Source: Spirosoma sp. KUDC1026 (GTDB taxonomy: Bacteria > Bacteroidota > Bacteroidia > Cytophagales > Spirosomataceae). From it: a DNA stretch of 64,000 bases. The translations under genes and the position numbers were made by a program. Where the stretch lies: contig NZ_CP056032.1 of assembly GCF_013375035.1 (NCBI RefSeq), positions 3,080,001 through 3,144,000 of the forward strand, written 5' to 3'. Below the pieces are notes generated by a model that worked only from the letters and a program-made list of their open reading frames with translations, was not told the DNA's origin and did not search any database. Positions 61,225 to 64,000 of this stretch are shown here, piece by piece. Each line of letters opens with the position of its first letter. Position 1 is the first letter of the stretch.

Positions 61225-61734
61225 TTAGTCCTCTACCGGTACCTGAACGCCCTGTTCGGCTTTCTCCGTTACCTGGCGGTTTTCGCAGTTCTCGCGGTTG
61301 CAGGAACCATAAAATATCAGCGAGTGGTGCATGACGTTGAACTTCAGCATGTCGCCCACCATGTTCTGAATGTTCTGTACCCGTGGGTCGCAGAATTCCA
61401 TCACTTTATGACAGTCGGTGCAGATCAGGTGGTCGTGCTGGCGGTACCCGTACGACTTCTCGTACTGGGCCAAATTCCGGCCAAACTGATGTTTGGTAAC
61501 CAGGTCGCAGTCAACCAGTACGTCGAGCGTATTGTACACCGTAGCCCGGCTGACCCGGTATTTTTTGTTCTTCATCGAGATATACAGCTCGTCCACATCA
61601 AAGTGGTCCTGGCGGTTGTAGATCTCTTCCAGTATGGCAAAGCGCTCGGGCGTTTTACGTAGTCCTTTCCGTTCGAGGTAGGCCGTAAAAATCATCCGGG
61701 CGGAATCTAAATTCGATTGAGTCGGCGCAGGCAT
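61225..61734 (-). CDS. Fur-family metal-dependent transcriptional regulator
   Basis: A 169-residue Fur-family protein. The winged helix covers about 15-85 (LRKTPERFAILEEIYNRQDHF; VSRATVYNTLDVLVDCDLV). The dimer domain has the regulatory His in QHDHLICTDCHKVMEF with the first Cys-x-x-Cys, and a second pair in CNRENC, giving a structural zinc site. Whether it responds to iron, zinc or peroxide is not clear from sequence. ATG 61734 gives a normal Fur N-terminus; the upstream start at 61803 adds 23 untypical residues. It lies between relA/spoT and purA. Confidence 0.93.
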   Translation of the reverse strand: MPAPTQSNLDSARMIFTAYLERKGLRKTPERFAILEEIYNRQDHFDVDELYISMKNKKYRVSRATVYNTLDVLVDCDLVTKHQFGRNLAQYEKSYGYRQHDHLICTDCHKVMEFCDPRVQNIQNMVGDMLKFNVMHHSLIFYGSCNRENCENRQVTEKAEQGVQVPVED

Positions 61735-61860
61735 ATCCGGTTCCGATGGTTTTTGTGCAAAAATAAGACTTAAAAACTGGTTTTGGCGCACGAATGCGGC
61801 CACACCAGTAAATGGGCTGTTGGTTGTTTATAGAAAAACCAACGGCGGGGCTAATAAGTG

Positions 61861-64000
61861 CTAGTCGAAGCGCACGACTTCAAAGACACCCGAAACCCGC
61901 TCCAGCTTGCGCATCAGCGTTTCGAGGTGGCCCGTATCATGAACGTATAAACGGATATTTCCCTCGAAAATGCCGTCCGTCGAGTCAATCGTGACCGACC
62001 GCATGTTGATGTGTAGTTCGTTGCTGATCACCCGCGTTACGTCGTTGACCAGCCCCACCCGGTCGGTGCCTGTGATGCGTAGTCCCGCCAGGAAAGCCAG
62101 TTCTTTCTGGGACGTCCATTTGGCTTTGATGATTCGGTTGCCGTGATTCGACATCAGTTCAACGGCATTAGGACACGTAACGCGGTGAATCTTGATACCT
62201 TCGTTGATCGTCACGAAACCAAACACATCATCGCCCGAAATTGGGTTGCAGCATTTGGACAGCGTATAGTCGATCCGGTCCATATCCTCGCCAATCAGCA
62301 GCATATCGGCGTCCGCGCGTTCACCGTGGATCTTCTTTAGCTCTTTCACGAACGCCTTGGCATCGGGCAGGGCGTCGGTGTTGAGTTTATTGGCGCGGTT
62401 TTCCTTAGCTTCCTTGTCCGATTTGAACTTCTTCAGTTCCTGCACATCGATGTGGCCTTTACCCACCCGATAAAAGAAATCGTCCGTCGTTTTAGAGCCA
62501 AAATACGCCCGCAGCTGGTTCAGTACTTCGTTGGTCATCTCCACCCGCAGCACCCGCAGTTTCTTGGCAACCAGATCGCGCCCGTCGGTAACGTAGCGTT
62601 TGTTGTCTTCCTTGATCAAATCTTTGATCTTGGTTTTGGCCTTTGAGGTAACCACAAACCGCAGCCAGTCTTCGCTGGGTTTCTGCCGGTTCGACGTAAT
62701 GACCTCAACCTGATCGCCGTTCTGCAGTACGTGACTCAGCGGAACCAGTGTATTGTTGACTTTGGCGGCCATACAGTGTGCGCCGATCTGCGTGTGAATG
62801 TCGAAGGCGAAGTCGAGCGCCGTTGCCCCCCGCTGCAGGACTTTCAGATCCCCTTTCGGGGTGAAGACAAAGACTTCTTCGCTGTAAAGGTTCGACCGGA
62901 AATCGTCCACGAACTCAATAGCGGCTTTCTTATCGCCACTACCCGCCGATTCGATCATATCGCGCACCTGGCTGATCCAGGTTTCGATCCCGGCACCGGT
63001 CTGGGTGTCGTTACCTTTGTATTTCCAGTGGGCCGCGTATCCTTTTTCGGCAATCTCGTTCATCCGCTCCGAACGAATCTGGACCTCTACCCACTGCCCG
63101 GACTTACTCATTACCGTCGTGTGCAATGATTCGTACCCGTTCGTACGTGGCGTACTGATCCAGTCTTTCAACCGGTCGGGATTTGGTTTGTAATGATCTG
63201 TTACGATTGAATACGCCCGCCAGCAGGCCGCTTTTTCCTGCTCCTGGGGTACGTTCATAATGACCCGAACGGCGAACAGATCATAAATTTCCTCGAACGG
63301 TTTATTCGATTTGTTAAGCTTATTCCAGATCGAATAAATCGATTTTGGCCGTCCTTTGATAACGTAGGCAAGTCCCGTTTCGGCCAGATCCTTATCGATG
63401 GGTTCGATAAACCGGTTGATGAACCGATCGCGGGAAAGCTTGGTTTCGCGCAGCTTCCGGGCAATGTCCTTGTAGGCTTCCGGCTCAACGTGTTTCAGGT
63501 ACAAGTCTTCCAGCTCCGACTTAATGGCGTACAGGCCCAAACGGTGGGCCAGGGGCGCATAAATATAGATGGTTTCCGAAGCAATCTTGAGCTGCTTGTC
63601 GCGCGGCATCGAATCCAGCGTCCGCATATTATGCAGGCGGTCAGCCAGCTTTACCAGAATCACCCGTACGTCGTCCGAAAGCGTGAGTAGCATCTTGCGG
63701 AAGTTCTCCGCCTGCTGCGACGTACCGTATTCAAAGTAGCCCGAAATCTTAGTAAGCCCATCAATAATCCGGGCTACTTTGGGCCCAAAGGCCCGGTCAA
63801 TATCAGCAATGGTGGTATCCGTATCTTCCACCACATCATGTAGCAGGGCCGCGACGATACTGGTGGGACCAAGCCCGATTTCCTCAACGGCAATCTGGGC
63901 GACGGCCAGCGGATGGTAGATGTATGGTTCTCCCGACCGGCGACGCATGTTTTTGTGCGCTTCGGCCGAGGTGTTAAAGGCTTTTTTTATCAGTTTGGCA
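61861..64000 (-). CDS. Bifunctional (p)ppGpp synthetase/hydrolase (RelA/SpoT), 5' end outside window
   Basis: At least 712 residues are present; the start lies beyond 64000. Order: HD hydrolase domain (HPLAVAQIAVEEIG; LLHDVVEDTDTT), synthetase domain (YDLFAVRVIMN; GYESLHTTVMSKSGQWVEVQIR), TGS domain (VFTPKGDLKVLQRGATALDFA), zinc-finger/helical region (LSKCCNPISGDDVFGF) and C-terminal ACT domain. The HD motif is intact, so hydrolysis is expected as well as synthesis. It sets ppGpp levels during starvation. The sequence reads straight to the window edge with no stop, so truncation is only by the window. Confidence 0.96.
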   Translation of the reverse strand, partial: AKLIKKAFNTSAEAHKNMRRRSGEPYIYHPLAVAQIAVEEIGLGPTSIVAALLHDVVEDTDTTIADIDRAFGPKVARIIDGLTKISGYFEYGTSQQAENFRKMLLTLSDDVRVILVKLADRLHNMRTLDSMPRDKQLKIASETIYIYAPLAHRLGLYAIKSELEDLYLKHVEPEAYKDIARKLRETKLSRDRFINRFIEPIDKDLAETGLAYVIKGRPKSIYSIWNKLNKSNKPFEEIYDLFAVRVIMNVPQEQEKAACWRAYSIVTDHYKPNPDRLKDWISTPRTNGYESLHTTVMSKSGQWVEVQIRSERMNEIAEKGYAAHWKYKGNDTQTGAGIETWISQVRDMIESAGSGDKKAAIEFVDDFRSNLYSEEVFVFTPKGDLKVLQRGATALDFAFDIHTQIGAHCMAAKVNNTLVPLSHVLQNGDQVEVITSNRQKPSEDWLRFVVTSKAKTKIKDLIKEDNKRYVTDGRDLVAKKLRVLRVEMTNEVLNQLRAYFGSKTTDDFFYRVGKGHIDVQELKKFKSDKEAKENRANKLNTDALPDAKAFVKELKKIHGERADADMLLIGEDMDRIDYTLSKCCNPISGDDVFGFVTINEGIKIHRVTCPNAVELMSNHGNRIIKAKWTSQKELAFLAGLRITGTDRVGLVNDVTRVISNELHINMRSVTIDSTDGIFEGNIRLYVHDTGHLETLMRKLERVSGVFEVVRFD

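Overview
The window looks like chromosomal DNA of a Bacteroidota bacterium, most likely Cytophagales near Spirosoma. The reasons are a SusC/SusD pair, two hybrid two-component systems (HTCS) that fuse sensor, kinase, receiver and AraC domains, almost no Shine-Dalgarno sequences, at least three promoters with the Bacteroidota TAnnTTTG box, moderately GC-rich DNA, and a relA/spoT-fur-purA block. The genus is an inference from protein style, not from a marker gene. No rRNA, tRNA or CRISPR array was found.

Layout. 1-2.7 kb: the tail of an unknown gene, a cupin, a 433-residue protein with a candidate CE-clan cysteine protease/acetyltransferase core, and a small secreted protein. 2.8-11.0 kb (minus): an operon of GH20 hexosaminidase, GH29 fucosidase, GntP-type permease, RidA, a D-threonine aldolase/D-serine dehydratase-like PLP enzyme and an M19 dipeptidase, with a DeoR regulator divergent. 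Apart from the two glycosidases it reads as D-amino-acid uptake and catabolism. 12.3-14.5 kb: a GT-C-like membrane protein and a small lipoprotein that is almost entirely a Kunitz/BPTI domain. 14.6-25.4 kb (minus): a tightly packed run of exported peptidases and hydrolases (S58, serine beta-lactamase-like, M13, alpha/beta hydrolase, M20) plus DUF418 and DUF3471-like proteins.

25.7-50.6 kb: a polysaccharide utilisation locus (PUL). SusC and SusD sit at the head, followed by GH16, GH43-like, GH105, DUF2264, GH78, KduI, DUF4861, KduD and a second GH105. An HTCS gene lies at each end. The enzymes suit a rhamnose- and uronate-bearing galactan, either pectic rhamnogalacturonan or arabinogalactan. 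Two GH105 enzymes and KduI/KduD imply unsaturated uronates, yet no recognisable polysaccharide lyase is present. GC-rich palindromes separate its segments.

50.6-58.9 kb: a frameshifted MerC pseudogene behind a long hairpin, a 2-oxoglutarate dioxygenase, a ChrA transporter, an SMP-30-like propeller, an intact IS982-family element with its 7-bp target duplication, a coiled-coil membrane protein, an ethanolamine-type permease and a sulfatase relic. 59-64 kb: a conserved hypothetical protein, purA, fur and the 5'-truncated relA/spoT gene.

The strongest non-gene signal is a shared promoter design at 12.3, 25.6 and 46.1 kb: tandem direct repeats of 21-23 bp period ending 21-22 bp upstream of a TAnnTTTG box. 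Two of the three share the same repeat motif, and they precede the GT-C-like gene and the peptidase operon.
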